Part shown: in pieces, positions 30,666-40,729 of the stretch
Numbering within the stretch: the stretch's first letter is position 1
How the letters are laid out: every line of letters begins with the position of its first letter
Assembly (NCBI GenBank): GCA_030710605.1
Contig: CP092863.1
Span: 136,715,445-136,779,444 of the forward strand
Length of the DNA stretch: 64,000 nt
Source: Cordylochernes scorpioides
Lineage: Eukaryota; Arthropoda; Arachnida; Pseudoscorpiones; Chernetidae
Direction: 5' to 3'
Position numbers and translations under genes: made by a program
Notes under the pieces: model-generated
The model's input: only the letters and a program-made list of their open reading frames with translations
Databases searched by the model: none
What the model was told of the DNA's origin: nothing

Positions 30666-30774
30666 ATAAGTACCACTACAAATCCGATGGATTTATAGGC
30701 AAAACTAAAGTGGAAAGTATTTGATGTCATCGTTGTGTATATATATATACATATATTTTTTAAGAGACAGACCC

Positions 30775-30890
30775 AAATTTTGTTTACACTTGGTTATCTC
30801 GTGTGTCTTCAATAAAGGTCACCGCAATATCTTTCAGAGTTATTGTCTGAATCCCGATATGCTAAAAGATTTGTCTATGAGTGTATATCA
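30775..30890 (-). repeat. Single copy of the 111-bp repeat
   Basis: Contains cacttggttatctcgtgtgt, aataaaggtcaccgcaatat and ttgtctgaatcccgatatgc, reverse oriented relative to 12972-14640. It shows that the array unit also exists dispersed. Confidence 0.85.
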
Positions 30891-31039
30891 TAAAATAAAT
30901 AAAACCCTTAAACTAAATGTACGACACTTCTGGAGCGTATAAAAGTCGCCAACTATCCGGTATAAAACCTTTATGTCAATAGCTTACTTCTATCTATCCT
31001 ATTCTCGTATCAATGTATGCAGTAAAACAATGTGGTCGG

Positions 31040-31375
31040 TGTTGTATTGATGGGTACAAATCGTAAATACGAGGATCAAGCAGCCGCCATCGTTTTTCTG
31101 CTATCGGGCAAAAATCCCCAAAGAATTTTAATCCTGAAGTTGCCTAAACCCTCTGTTTATATCGTATCAAGAAGTAGTTCGACGATGTTGACAGTGGCAA
31201 GGAGACGCCTACTCGGGAGGGAAAAAAGCATTTTCGTTTATTGAACAGAAGGCTAGAGACGGAAATGACGAAGAATTTGTCAAAAAAAAAAATGTCAAGA
31301 AGATCGTGATGGAACCTTTGAAGAGAATACGGGGGGAAAAATCGCGTCCCCCATGAACTGTGTATCAAATATCTT
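31040..31375 (+). pseudogene. DD37D-like transposase N-terminal fragment
   Basis: Frame at 31040-31200 (YEDQAAAIVFLLSGKNPQRI, then KLPKPSVYIVSR) aligns in spacing with the helix-turn-helix of 17031-17172. The following 150 bp continue in changing frames. No catalytic region follows. Confidence 0.5.
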
Positions 31376-31427
31376 TCATAATTATTATCTGAATCCCGAT
31401 ATAAATAATAAAGTACACGTACAAGTA

Positions 31428-31716
31428 CACGTGGTACAAGCCATGATGATCATAGTGGGTGGTTAGCAACTGCTATTACTGTAAGTGCACCACATGTCTA
31501 CATATGTAGGAAAAAAACATTCAGTTCGACTTTTGCACTTTTACAAGTATCCCAGAGTCCCCTTTTGTTACTTGCATTCAATAGTGGGGATGGACTTTTG
31601 CAAGAATTGGGGAGACCATTGAAGCATTTTTGTCTCCAGAAAAAAAAAAAGGTGGCCCAATGCCGGGTTGTAGCTATCGAAAATCTACTGTCTATACCAC
31701 TCTTCCACCTATCCCC
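31428..31716 (-). mobile_element. SINE copy
   Basis: Antisense. Tail acacgtggtacaagccatga at the left and head gaccactcttccacc-type sequence near 31705. The B-box half is partly deleted. Confidence 0.8.
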
Positions 31717-31719
31717 TAT

Positions 31720-32465
31720 TTCAATCCTAAACAAAAAGGAACCTTTATTTCTTTAAAAATACACTCCATATGACCTCACATTCTGGGAAAGAGTTCTGCA
31801 AACAACGATCGTTTAGGTCGAACTCAGATTTCACTTTAGAAACTCCATGTAGGCCAATCCCTCACCACCGACACAGCGTTCAATTCTACATACAAGTGGG
31901 GGTTTATTCTGTCTTGACATCCCCTATACCACCTATAGCAGCAGCCGTGAGAAGAAAACTGTCGTCATGATGAAAGCCTTACGCAAGTCATCCTATAATC
32001 TCTCCAAGGCCCTCGCCATATCAGAATGACTTCACACCCAAACACTATCATCGCTCACTTCGCAACAGCCCTTTTTTAAAAAAACCTATTTATTCACTCA
32101 CTCTATCATTTTTATGTTGGAGGAGTGATATATATAATATATATATATGTGGTATAATAAGGTGGGAAGAGAAATAATCACACCACAAGTTGGAAGAGAA
32201 ACCCAGACAACCAGAGAGAGAGGGAGAGATGGGCCGGGCACAGCCGGGCGGCCGTTCGTCTCGCACACAATTCCCCAACTGTCTTAAAAGTCCCGAGGTA
32301 TTAACTGACGGACCCCAGGGGTCGCCCCTTGGAATGTCGCTGGTATCTTAAGTGACCGGACCGTCTCTCTCTGGGTTGTCGGTAGGCTTGCTTTATTATT
32401 CCTCGAAGAGTATATATTATGACATATATATATATTAAAAACAAAATTGGAATTTTCTGACCGCT
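31720..32465. other. Unassigned sequence with a (TA)n run
   Basis: No gene recognised. It includes a (TA)n stretch near 32130-32150 and a GC-rich patch (gggccgggcacagccgggcg at about 32230). A second TA run lies near 32410. Confidence 0.35.
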
Positions 32466-32469
32466 CGCC

Positions 32470-32705
32470 TGAGCATGTGTCCGGTTTTTCGATAATCACG
32501 ACTCGAGAACGATCTACGCATTGAGTACTTTTTTCTAAAGAAAAAAAAAAATTGTGCCTTTCATAGACCCCGGATTCATGCAAAAGCCCACTTTCATAGA
32601 CCCCGGATTCATGCAAAAGTCCAACAATTTCTACATATGTAGACATGTGGCACACCTACAGTAAAAAAATGTCGCTAACTATACTACCCACCATGATTAT
32701 CATGG
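32470..32705 (+). mobile_element. SINE copy, truncated, with a 37-bp internal repeat
   Basis: Retains gcattgagtacttttttc, an A-rich linker and the 3' part through acccaccatgattatcatgg. The phrase catagaccccggattcatgc is repeated at 32563 and 32593. Confidence 0.7.
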
Positions 32706-32949
32706 CCTGCGTTGCGACATGAACTAGGGAGAATTCAGAAAAAAAAAAGGATCACTTTGCGGCACCGAGTATCTATCATTATGAAGTAGGACTTTTCCTC
32801 TTAATCACGCACATACACAAAAGCCTTTTATAAGACAGTCTTGTTTACATGGATTCACCACGGAGTCTGAAAAAAGGAAAACACTTAAAACCTAATTAAG
32901 ACAATTAGACCCATACAAATATTTATATAAAAGCAATAACATCAATATA

Positions 32950-33262
32950 TAGGAAATGAAAGCATTAAAGCAGGAATGTCTTTTTCACACATAAAACAAA
33001 CTTCTACTGTCCTATAATGTCCATAGTTTACTTGAATACCATTTCTGAGATTCCACCCTTCATTGTCGCAAATATAGGCAGAATTGTCCAATACGATATT
33101 AGAGCTCTATGAAGCGGTCTGGTAGATTAAATTGGCGAAACCGCTGGGAGGATTCGCCACTGATGAGTCATGCCCTCCCAACATTTTATCATCGCAGTAA
33201 GGATAGTAGAAGTTCGTTTTATGTGTGTAAGAGAGACATTCATGATTTAATGCTTTCATTTC
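32950..33262. mobile_element. M1 MITE copy, reverse orientation
   Basis: Arms atgaaagcattaaagcagga and its inverted form near 33235-33258. Core gaaaccgctgggaggattcg and actgatgagtcatgccctcc. Nearly complete. Confidence 0.75.
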
Positions 33263-33264
33263 AT

Positions 33265-33905
33265 GCAAATATTTGTAGCTCATTAGCACGCTTGTTACTT
33301 CAAGCTGGTGATTTCTCCCAAGTACATATGGCACGGGCCATGATGATTATGTTGGTTAGAAGTTGGCGACTTCTTTTACTGTATGTACACCACGTATTTG
33401 CATATTGGAGGCACCTTTGCACTTGCTATACCTTAATTCCGACATAAACGACCGCTAAAATTGGCAACTAAGTTACAAATTCTTTATAAATTGTCATAAA
33501 TATGAGCAAGCCCTTATATCACTAGTCTATTCTTAAAATGGTTCTATATTTTAAAAAATGTAATTTGATGATAATCATTGTGCATTAGGAGATGCACCAT
33601 TAAATATATTTTACTTCTTAAAGAGACCCCGAATAATTGAAAACTCGGGGTAGATGACGTTCTGCGCTCCAGGGGAACCCAAGTTGTATAATCTCTCTTT
33701 AAAACTTTTGTTTTTGTCGTTCTCGTAACTGCCGCCTTTACAGTACCTGGATAAAACGCCTTCGTCCCTACGACGGTCCCAGGAGAAAAGGGCAGCTTTA
33801 CAGTACAGGAAAACCTCTTGTGAACGACCCCTCTGTTGAGCGACCACCTTCGTAAAATTTATAAAAGACTTATTGTGGTTCTAATCCAACCTCTATAATG
33901 AGAGA
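33265..33905. other. SINE scrap and LINE-like tail
   Basis: 33305-33420 keeps the 3' part of the SINE (atggcacgggccatgatgat). 33640-33700 (gatgacgttctgcgctccag) resembles the LINE tail at 11430. The remainder is unassigned. Confidence 0.4.
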
Positions 33906-33907
33906 CC

Positions 33908-34236
33908 ACCTCAGGAGAGACGAGGAGTATCCCAATGTTTGTGAACGGTCTCGTAGAAGTATCTACAGGATTTTAAGGGACGTAGATAGACTCGGTGAAG
34001 GAAAGAGTGAGCTACCCGTGTGTCTACAAAGTTCCGCGGAGTTGTCTAGCAGTACAGTAGATACTACCTCCAGAAAAGACGAGGAGTATCCCAATTTTTG
34101 TGAACGGTCTCTCGTGAAAGTATCTACAGGATTTGAAGGGATGTAGAGAGACTTGGGGAAGGAAAGATTGATCTACCCGTGTGTCTACAAAGTTCCGCGG
34201 AGTTGTCTAGCAGTACAGTAGATACTACTTCCAGGA
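33908..34236. repeat. Two-copy tandem duplication, 159 bp unit
   Basis: gacgaggagtatcccaat and tgtctacaaagttccgcgga each occur twice, 159 bp apart. The two copies differ by a handful of changes. Confidence 0.85.
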
Positions 34237-34479
34237 GATTCCCCCTGATAGCCTATCAAAGTTTCTATCTCGCAGACTAAAGGTCAATTTTATTGTTTTC
34301 CCACATCCTTTCATTTTTTTTAACGTGTTTTAACTATTTCGTTAAGTGATTGAATCCCCAACATAACTCTTTATTGCCAATACATAGCGAAGAGATCTGT
34401 AGTCACGAAATCAATTAGATATATATTTTTAAATAGTGCAGAAGTGTACTGGGATCAGGTGGATAAATTACGAAAAAGG

Positions 34480-34955
34480 GAATATTCTGATCGTGCAACT
34501 AAAAGTTGCTGATGGTTTGCGCCATCTGTCGGAATAAACATCAACTAATCGTTGATTTTTTCAATTATTCCAGAATTGGCCAAATACACTTTCTTTATTA
34601 ATCAAGAAAAGCTAACCACGTACGCATTTCGGGCTGTTGGCTCTCATCAGCATGGTGCAGGCTATATCTTAACGACCAAAAAAAGCTTATCTTTGAGACT
34701 TCCTGAAAAAAAAAAAAACAACGAACGCGGGTATTTGAAATCGTGAGAACGCCAAACAATATGATCAAAAAAGTACAAGCGGTAAATTGTCCCGGCTTCA
34801 GGTAGATAAATTAATAGAAAGGCATCTTCTTGACTAATCATGAAAGGGTATTTGTGGCCAATTCAGGAATAATTAACGATTAGTTGATATTTATTCTGAC
34901 AGATGGCGCAAGCCATCAGCAACTTTTAGTTACATGATCATGAGAAGCCTTTCTA
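34480..34955. mobile_element. Foldback element family F with both arms
   Basis: Left arm about 34480-34582 and right arm about 34855-34955 are inverted. Shared: tgcaactaaaagttgctgat, tcaactaatcgttgattt and the attattcc / ggaataatt pair. The interior includes a Penelope-type unit (34568-34655). Confidence 0.78.
34568..34655 (-). repeat. Penelope-type 3' end with hammerhead-like core
   Basis: On the minus strand CTGATGA (34650-34644), a short hairpin and GAAA (34630-34627) are followed by a short self-complementary stretch and AATAAAG. It is the same unit as in the 5S insertion at 29892-29980. Confidence 0.6.
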
Positions 34956-34974
34956 TCACACACACACCATTAGA

Positions 34975-35065
34975 TATAAAGTTATAGAAACACAAGTCGG
35001 GAGAAGAGATTTTTTATAAGATTCTTTATATAAGACCCCGACTTGTGTTTCTTCTTCTATAATGA
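34975..35065. repeat. Short palindrome
   Basis: Arms atagaaacacaagtcggg and ccgacttgtgtttcttctt flank a poly-T centre. The right arm recurs at about 41668-41690. Confidence 0.7.
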
Positions 35066-35107
35066 ATAGGGAGATTATCGTTGTCTTAGATACACAGTTA
35101 TTCACAA

Positions 35108-35162
35108 CTCCAATCGGTATTTGGGAGGGTGACTACTCGGCAACGCCTGGGTGCTGTAGCAT
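35108..35162 (+). pseudogene. 5S rRNA 3'-end fragment
   Basis: tatttgggagggtgactact and gcctgggtgctgtagc match the 3' third of 5S rRNA, with a few differences. It is a second 5S-derived scrap in the window. Confidence 0.65.
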
Positions 35163-35194
35163 CCGTTTATTCTGTCAGATTCACCATTTAGATA

Positions 35195-35373
35195 GATGGT
35201 GGGCTTGGTGTAATGGTTCCTGATTCTTACCAAAAAAATCTAACCCACCAGTAAGTGGAAGTAATTACAAGGGGCTCTGGCACACTTGTAAGTGATAAAA
35301 AGTCCAACTGAGATTCTACATATGTAGATATGTGGTACACTTACAGTAAAAGCAGTTACTTACTATTTACTAT
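35195..35373 (+). mobile_element. SINE copy, left part, split by nested insertions
   Basis: The SINE body (ctaacccaccagtaagtgg, cagtaaaagcagttactta) breaks off at 35373 where Gypsy 2 begins. Its 3' end (gattatcatggcg) resumes at 40052, after Gypsy 2 and a LINE fragment. Confidence 0.75.
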
Positions 35374-35497
35374 TGTGCTGAGAAGATGTAAGAAAACATC
35401 TACCTATGTTTCCCCACGTGACGCAGCGGAGCGTGACCTCGGCTGCACGGGTGAGTCAGTTGTTGTTTGGCTCTCTGTATAGATGGACATTAAAACA
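35374..35497 (+). repeat. 5' LTR of Gypsy 2
   Basis: 124 bp, identical by eye to 39551-39674. It contains gtgagtcagttg, an initiator-like TCAGTT. No strong TATA box is evident, so transcription may start from the initiator. Confidence 0.96.
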
Positions 35498-35515
35498 TGG
35501 TGGCAGCGATAACTG
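35498..35515 (+). other. Candidate primer-binding site of Gypsy 2
   Basis: tggtggcagcgataactg directly follows the 5' LTR; TGG at the LTR edge is the usual start of a tRNA primer site. The tRNA is not assigned. Confidence 0.7.
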
Positions 35516-35579
35516 GATAAAATACGAACCCGTATATTGCAAAATATCGATTTTTGTGTACCTTGGAAGATAATTCAAC

Positions 35580-38500
35580 ATGGCTCAGATTCAACCTCCA
35601 GAAACTTTCGACTTCTCGACTCCCAACGAATGGCCCAAATGGAGGAAGAGATTCGAACGATACCTCGTGGTCAGTGGAATGAAGAAGAAAGAGGAGGCGG
35701 ACAAGATCGATTTGTTCATGTACTTGATGGGCGACCGCGCGGATGATATATTCAGGACCTTCAAGTTCGAAAAGGAGGAAGAGGCAACGAAAATTGATTC
35801 CGTCCTCAAGGCGTTCGACAGCCACTTCTGTGTCAGAAAGAATATTATCTACGAACGTGCGAAATTTAATTCAAGAATCCAAGAGGATCGGGAGCCAGTG
35901 GACGAATTCATCACTTCATTGTACAAATTGGCTGATAGTTGCGAATTTGAGGGTCTTCATGAGCAGTTGATCCGTGACCGAATTGTGGTTGGAGTGAGGG
36001 ACAAAGCTTTATCTGAAAGAATGCAGTTGGACAGCGAACTGACTTTGGAAAAGGCGGTGAAAATGGTTCGACAGCAGGAGGCCGTTCGACAGCAGCAAGT
36101 CGACCTGCAACGTCCCTCAACAAGCCAGGTCAATCAGGTGAAGTTCAACTCGAAGAAACAATCACCGAAACAACAACAGCAGCCTTCGAGGAAGAAGGGG
36201 AAGTCAGCCAAAACAAGATCACGATGTCCAAAATGCGGAGGTTTCACCCACAGGGAAGGACAGGCTTGCCGTGCTGAAGGACAAAGATGTAACCTATGTT
36301 CAAAAACTGGCCATTTTGCAAATTGCTGTCCAGATAAGCAGGCGAAGACTGCGGAAGTCAAAGCAGTTTCTGAACTTGATGAAGAAATTGGTTTTCTCCT
36401 GGAGGTCTCAGCTGTGGAGGATTCATCTAATCTCGATGATGATGAAGACGAGTGCAGGAGGCGATGGACAGCAGAAATCCAAGTGAACGGGAAACAGCTG
36501 AAGTTTAAGCTCGACTCCCAGGCGGATGTTACATGTGTTCCTCTGTGTCTCTTCAAGAAGATAATGGGACAACAACGACTAGTGGAAAGTGATATCAACA
36601 TTAGAGCTGCTGAATTCTCCGAACTTCAGACTGTGGGTATGTTTATATCAACGCTGCGAAATGGCAGTTATGAAATCAAGGAGAAGATTTATGTCATTCG
36701 TCGTTTGAGTGAACCTCTTCTGAGTCGCCGGGCATGTGAGCTCTTGAACCTGGCGAGGCGGATTGAAGTGGTTGCGACGAGAATTAACCCGATCAAGGAA
36801 TTCCCTGAAGTATTTGAAGGACTGGGACAGATCGGAAACCCTTACGAAATCAAATTGAAACCTGGAGCAAAACCTTATGCTGTGCATACTCCTCGACGGG
36901 TACCAATACCTTTGATGGAAAAGCTCAGAACAAGATTGGAAGAGCTCGAGAAGGCGGGAATCATAGCACAAGTTAACGTTGCGACTGAATGGTGTGCACC
37001 GACTGTGATTGCTGGTAAACCGAATGGCGACATACGACTCTGTGTGGATCTCTCAAGGCTGAACGAACATGTACAGCGCGAAGTGCATCCCATGCCAGTG
37101 GTGGAGCACATGCTGGGGCAACTGGGGGAAGCAAGATTCTTTTCGAAACTGGACGCGAACAGTGGCTTTCACCAGATTCCGTTGAGCCCGGACTGCCAGC
37201 ATTTAACGACCTTCATCACTCCTTTTGGGAGATATAAATACTGCAGAATGCCATTTGGAATCTCACTCGCCCCAGAGTATTTTCAGAGAGTTATGTCAAT
37301 AATCTTGCAAGGCATGGACGGTGTAATGTGTTACCTGGACGATATCCTGATATTTGCCTCCGACTCCAAGACTCACGATCGAATTCTTCGTTTAGTGCTC
37401 CGAAAACTGAAAGAGGCGAAAGTTACACTAAACAAGGCCAAGTGTGTTTTCGGCGTGCCAAGAATTAATTTTCTTGGGCACATACTGGACGAAGACGGTA
37501 TTCGACCAGATCCAGCGAAAATCGAAGCAGTGGCGAAGATGCCTGCTCCGACCGATGTTCATGGCGTAAGAAGATTTCTTGGCATGGTGAACCATCTGGG
37601 ACGCTTTGTGGAAAATTTATCTGAAATTGTGGCACCACTGAACCAGTTGCTGGTGAAAGGTCAAGACTTCGTTTGGGATTGCAGCCAGGAGCGAGCATTC
37701 CGAAAGTTGAAAGAATTGCTCACGACTCAACCCATCTTGGCAGCATACGACGTCAGGAAACCAACTATGGTGTCATCCGACGCATCTTCATACGGCTTGG
37801 GAGCGGTACTGAAGCAAGAAGGTAAGAATGGAATCTGGCGACCTGTTGCTTATTCTTCTAGAACTATGACACCTACCGAAAAACGATATGCTCAGATCGA
37901 GAAAGAGGCTCTCGCAATTACATGGGCCTGCGAACGTTTTCAAGATTTCCTGCTTGGAAAGCGTTTCCGAATTGAGACCGACCATAAGCCTCTCATTCCT
38001 CTATTTTCGACGAAAGAATTGAGTTCTCTGACCCCAAGACTGCAACGTTTCCGAATGCGTATGATGAGGTTTGGATTCGAAATAGTGCATATCCCTGGAA
38101 AGGAGCTGCTCGACGCCGATGCATTATCCAGACAACCACTTCTTACAACCGAGGGAGGTGAAAACGAACGGCAAACCTCAGCGCATATAAATGCAGTTCT
38201 CTCGAGTATAACCGACAAAGACGAGATGTTGACGAAGATTTTTGAAGCTCAACAAGAAGATACGACCCTGAAAGCAGTAGTCAACTACCTTGAGAAAGGC
38301 TGGCCAGATAAGAAGAAAATGTCACAGGCTCTGCTCTCTTATTGGCATGTCAAGGATGAACTCGGCGTTCAAAATGGACTACTGATGCGTAGCTGTCGTC
38401 TTGTTATTCCAGCAAGTATGAAACTGGAGATCCTAGATAAGTTGCACGCTGGGCACTTCGGGATTACAAAAACAAGACTTCGCGCACGTGAGACGGTATG

Positions 38501-39488
38501 GTGGCCTGGAATTTCGGAAGAGATCGCGGAAACAGTCAGAAAGTGCAGTGTTTGTATCCAGGAAGCCGTCTCAAAACATGAACCTTTGATACCAACCAAC
38601 TTTCCTACACGACCGTGGCAAAAGATTGGAATGGATTTGTTCAAGTTCGAGAATAAGTGGTATCTAGTCGTAATTGACTATTATTCTCGATATCCTGAAA
38701 TGGTTCAGCTGGATCGGCTCACAGCCAGTGTGGTGGTGCGTAGTTGCAAATCCATATTTGCCCGACATGGAGTACCAGAAACTGTTGTAAGCGATAATGG
38801 GACGCAATTTGGAGCTGCTCGTGAGTTTGCAAATTTCGCAAGGCGGTACGGATTCACACATGTCACTTCAAGTCCTCGATTCCCGCAGAGCAATGGGATG
38901 GCAGAAGCAGGTGTGAAAATTGCTAAGTTGATCCTCAAGAAAAATCAAGACCCATCGCTTGGACTCCTGGAGTATCGATCGACCCCTTTGGAGAACGGTT
39001 ACAGCCCTGCTGAGCTTCTCATGGGACGTAAACTCCGAACGACCTTGCCAATTGCACCAGAGAATCTTAATCCAAAGTTGGTGGACTCTCAGACCCTGAA
39101 AAGAAAGGAGGGGAGAAGGAGAAAGGATATGAAATCCAGATATGATCGACGCTGCGGAGCTACGGACATGGAGGAGCTATCCGAAGGTGACACGGTTTGG
39201 ATTACAGATATGCGAACCTGGGGGATTGTAAAGCAGAAAGCATCGACACCAAGGTCATATATGGTTGATACTCCAGTTGGGACTTTACGTCGAAACAGGT
39301 TCCATCTACGAAAAGGAGTTGCAGTGCAATATCCAGCCGACCCATCGACGCCGACCTTTTCGGAGGAGGACCTGGCTGAAAATGAAAAGACCCCAGTTGT
39401 GGATTATCCCTCTAACGACTCAGAAGACGGCCAGATAAGAACCCGGAGTGGACGAATTGTTAAACCTGTGGATCGCCTTCATTATTAA
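35580..39488 (+). CDS. Gag-Pol polyprotein of Gypsy 2
   Basis: A single 1302-residue frame with a good start (caacATGGCTC) 82 bp after the 5' LTR. Gag comes first, with two Cys knuckles at about residues 216-251 (CPKCGGFTHREGQAC, CNLCSKTGHFANCC). An aspartic protease follows with a DSQADV active site at about 313 in place of the common DTGA. Reverse transcriptase follows with YLDD at about 583, then RNase H (DASSYGLG at about 730). Integrase ends the frame, with a zinc region (HAGHFG ... CSVC, about 954-990) and core residues in MDLFKF, SDNGTQFG and NGMAEAG. No stop or frameshift. The single frame is typical of Mag/K02A2.6-like Gypsy lineages. It would be expected to copy itself in the germ line. 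Confidence 0.96.
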   Translation: MAQIQPPETFDFSTPNEWPKWRKRFERYLVVSGMKKKEEADKIDLFMYLMGDRADDIFRTFKFEKEEEATKIDSVLKAFDSHFCVRKNIIYERAKFNSRIQEDREPVDEFITSLYKLADSCEFEGLHEQLIRDRIVVGVRDKALSERMQLDSELTLEKAVKMVRQQEAVRQQQVDLQRPSTSQVNQVKFNSKKQSPKQQQQPSRKKGKSAKTRSRCPKCGGFTHREGQACRAEGQRCNLCSKTGHFANCCPDKQAKTAEVKAVSELDEEIGFLLEVSAVEDSSNLDDDEDECRRRWTAEIQVNGKQLKFKLDSQADVTCVPLCLFKKIMGQQRLVESDINIRAAEFSELQTVGMFISTLRNGSYEIKEKIYVIRRLSEPLLSRRACELLNLARRIEVVATRINPIKEFPEVFEGLGQIGNPYEIKLKPGAKPYAVHTPRRVPIPLMEKLRTRLEELEKAGIIAQVNVATEWCAPTVIAGKPNGDIRLCVDLSRLNEHVQREVHPMPVVEHMLGQLGEARFFSKLDANSGFHQIPLSPDCQHLTTFITPFGRYKYCRMPFGISLAPEYFQRVMSIILQGMDGVMCYLDDILIFASDSKTHDRILRLVLRKLKEAKVTLNKAKCVFGVPRINFLGHILDEDGIRPDPAKIEAVAKMPAPTDVHGVRRFLGMVNHLGRFVENLSEIVAPLNQLLVKGQDFVWDCSQERAFRKLKELLTTQPILAAYDVRKPTMVSSDASSYGLGAVLKQEGKNGIWRPVAYSSRTMTPTEKRYAQIEKEALAITWACERFQDFLLGKRFRIETDHKPLIPLFSTKELSSLTPRLQRFRMRMMRFGFEIVHIPGKELLDADALSRQPLLTTEGGENERQTSAHINAVLSSITDKDEMLTKIFEAQQEDTTLKAVVNYLEKGWPDKKKMSQALLSYWHVKDELGVQNGLLMRSCRLVIPASMKLEILDKLHAGHFGITKTRLRARETVWWPGISEEIAETVRKCSVCIQEAVSKHEPLIPTNFPTRPWQKIGMDLFKFENKWYLVVIDYYSRYPEMVQLDRLTASVVVRSCKSIFARHGVPETVVSDNGTQFGAAREFANFARRYGFTHVTSSPRFPQSNGMAEAGVKIAKLILKKNQDPSLGLLEYRSTPLENGYSPAELLMGRKLRTTLPIAPENLNPKLVDSQTLKRKEGRRRKDMKSRYDRRCGATDMEELSEGDTVWITDMRTWGIVKQKASTPRSYMVDTPVGTLRRNRFHLRKGVAVQYPADPSTPTFSEEDLAENEKTPVVDYPSNDSEDGQIRTRSGRIVKPVDRLHY

Positions 39489-39540
39489 TTATATTATGCA
39501 TTTAAAGTTTGTAATGTATATATATATATTTCAAGTCTTA

Positions 39541-39550
39541 AAAAGGGGGA
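39541..39550 (+). other. Polypurine tract of Gypsy 2
   Basis: aaaaggggga abuts the 3' LTR. Confidence 0.85.
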
Positions 39551-39674
39551 TGTGCTGAGAAGATGTAAGAAAACATCTACCTATGTTTCCCCACGTGACG
39601 CAGCGGAGCGTGACCTCGGCTGCACGGGTGAGTCAGTTGTTGTTTGGCTCTCTGTATAGATGGACATTAAAACA
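39551..39674 (+). repeat. 3' LTR of Gypsy 2
   Basis: 124 bp copy of 35374-35497, no differences seen. Confidence 0.96.
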
Positions 39675-39687
39675 ACTATGATTATCA

Positions 39688-40051
39688 ATTCTGCTTTTGC
39701 CGGTCCCAAGCCCGGATGAAAAAGGAGGAGCAGTAACAAGCTCACTAAAAAACCTGGGTTCAGCTGGCCCGGCTGATGGTATTCTGTAAGGACTCCTAAT
39801 CCAGGGATACAGGATGAGCGGCGTTTGTACTCCATGTTAGGAGCGGCTGTACATGGAGTCTGTTCCTCATGTCAGAGGCGACCATTTTTTTGGAGCTAAG
39901 TCGGCCTGCCACTGAGTAGTGCTTCCAGTCTTAATGACAAAGGCAGATGCATTCTACTTCACCCAGTCATGATGGTTGTCAAACAGACACCAACAAGGGT
40001 CACAACTTGATATCCTAATATGATTGAGTGGAGATAAGAAAGAAGAAGATA
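39688..40051 (+). mobile_element. LINE L3 3' fragment with target duplication
   Basis: From tttgccggtcccaagcccgg to the GAA-rich tail after gattgagtggagataagaa. Flanked by ACTATGATTATCA at 39675-39687 and 40052-40064, a 13-bp target duplication made in an older SINE. Confidence 0.85.
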
Positions 40052-40139
40052 ACTATGATTATCATGGCGTTACATAGAATAACTACCACCGCCATCACAT
40101 TTAGCTCATATAATAGTACTCTTATACTCTGCTGCATTA

Positions 40140-40335
40140 GCCCGCCATCTGTTATAAGAAATTGAAACTATTTTAGAGACACGTACGATGATTCTTTACA
40201 AAATTAAACAAATTGTCTATTTCCCTTGCTGTCATTGCTCATTAATTTTATCATTGAAGTAAGGGCAGTAGAAGTTTGTTTAATTTTGAAAATAAGAATC
40301 GTACGCATATAAAAATTGTTTGAATTTCTTATAAT
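40140..40335. mobile_element. MITE related to the 63.7-kb palindrome
   Basis: Arms ataagaaattgaaactattt and its inverted, diverged form near 40315-40335. Core gaagtaagggcagtagaagt. The inner arms share acgtacgatgattcttt / aagaatcgtacgc. Confidence 0.65.
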
Positions 40336-40424
40336 AGTACTCTTATTCGTAATAGAGAACAAGGATCAGATCATGGGAGAAGATATCGATGTTTATCCAT
40401 ACTTCTTGTCTTTTTTTTATCCCT

Positions 40425-40725
40425 AGTACACATGGCCATGATAATCATGGTGGGTAGAAGTTGGCAACTGCTCTTACTGTAAGAGCACCACATGTCTACA
40501 CATGTAGAAAGCGCAGTTCGACTTTTGAGCTTACAAGTATGCCATAGCCCTGTTTAGTTACTTGAACTCACTGGTGAGGTTGTACTTTTGCAAGAATCGG
40601 GGGCCATTTGGAGAGATTTTTTTATTATTATTATTATTAGAAAAAAAGTACCCAATGCGGGATTCGATCCCGGGGTCGTAGAGGTCGGAAACCAACAGTT
40701 TAGACCACTCTTCCACTGACCCTCT
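40425..40725 (-). mobile_element. SINE copy, near full length
   Basis: Antisense: tail cctagtacacatggccatga at the left, B box ggattcgatcccgg at about 40660, head ccactcttccactgacc at the right end. Confidence 0.88.
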
Positions 40726-40729
40726 TCTT

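Larger units (their letters stand above)
35374..39674 (+). mobile_element. Ty3/Gypsy LTR retrotransposon 2, apparently intact
   Basis: 4301 bp with identical 124-bp LTRs (TGTGCTGAG...TTAAAACA), the target duplication ACTAT on both sides (35369-35373 and 39675-39679), a candidate primer-binding site, one long gag-pol frame and a polypurine tract. Identity of the LTRs and the open frame suggest a very recent insertion. Confidence 0.97.

Noticed and set aside
30721..31020. Short plus-strand frame with a TA-rich start
   Set aside because: Part of a lone 111-bp repeat copy plus flank.
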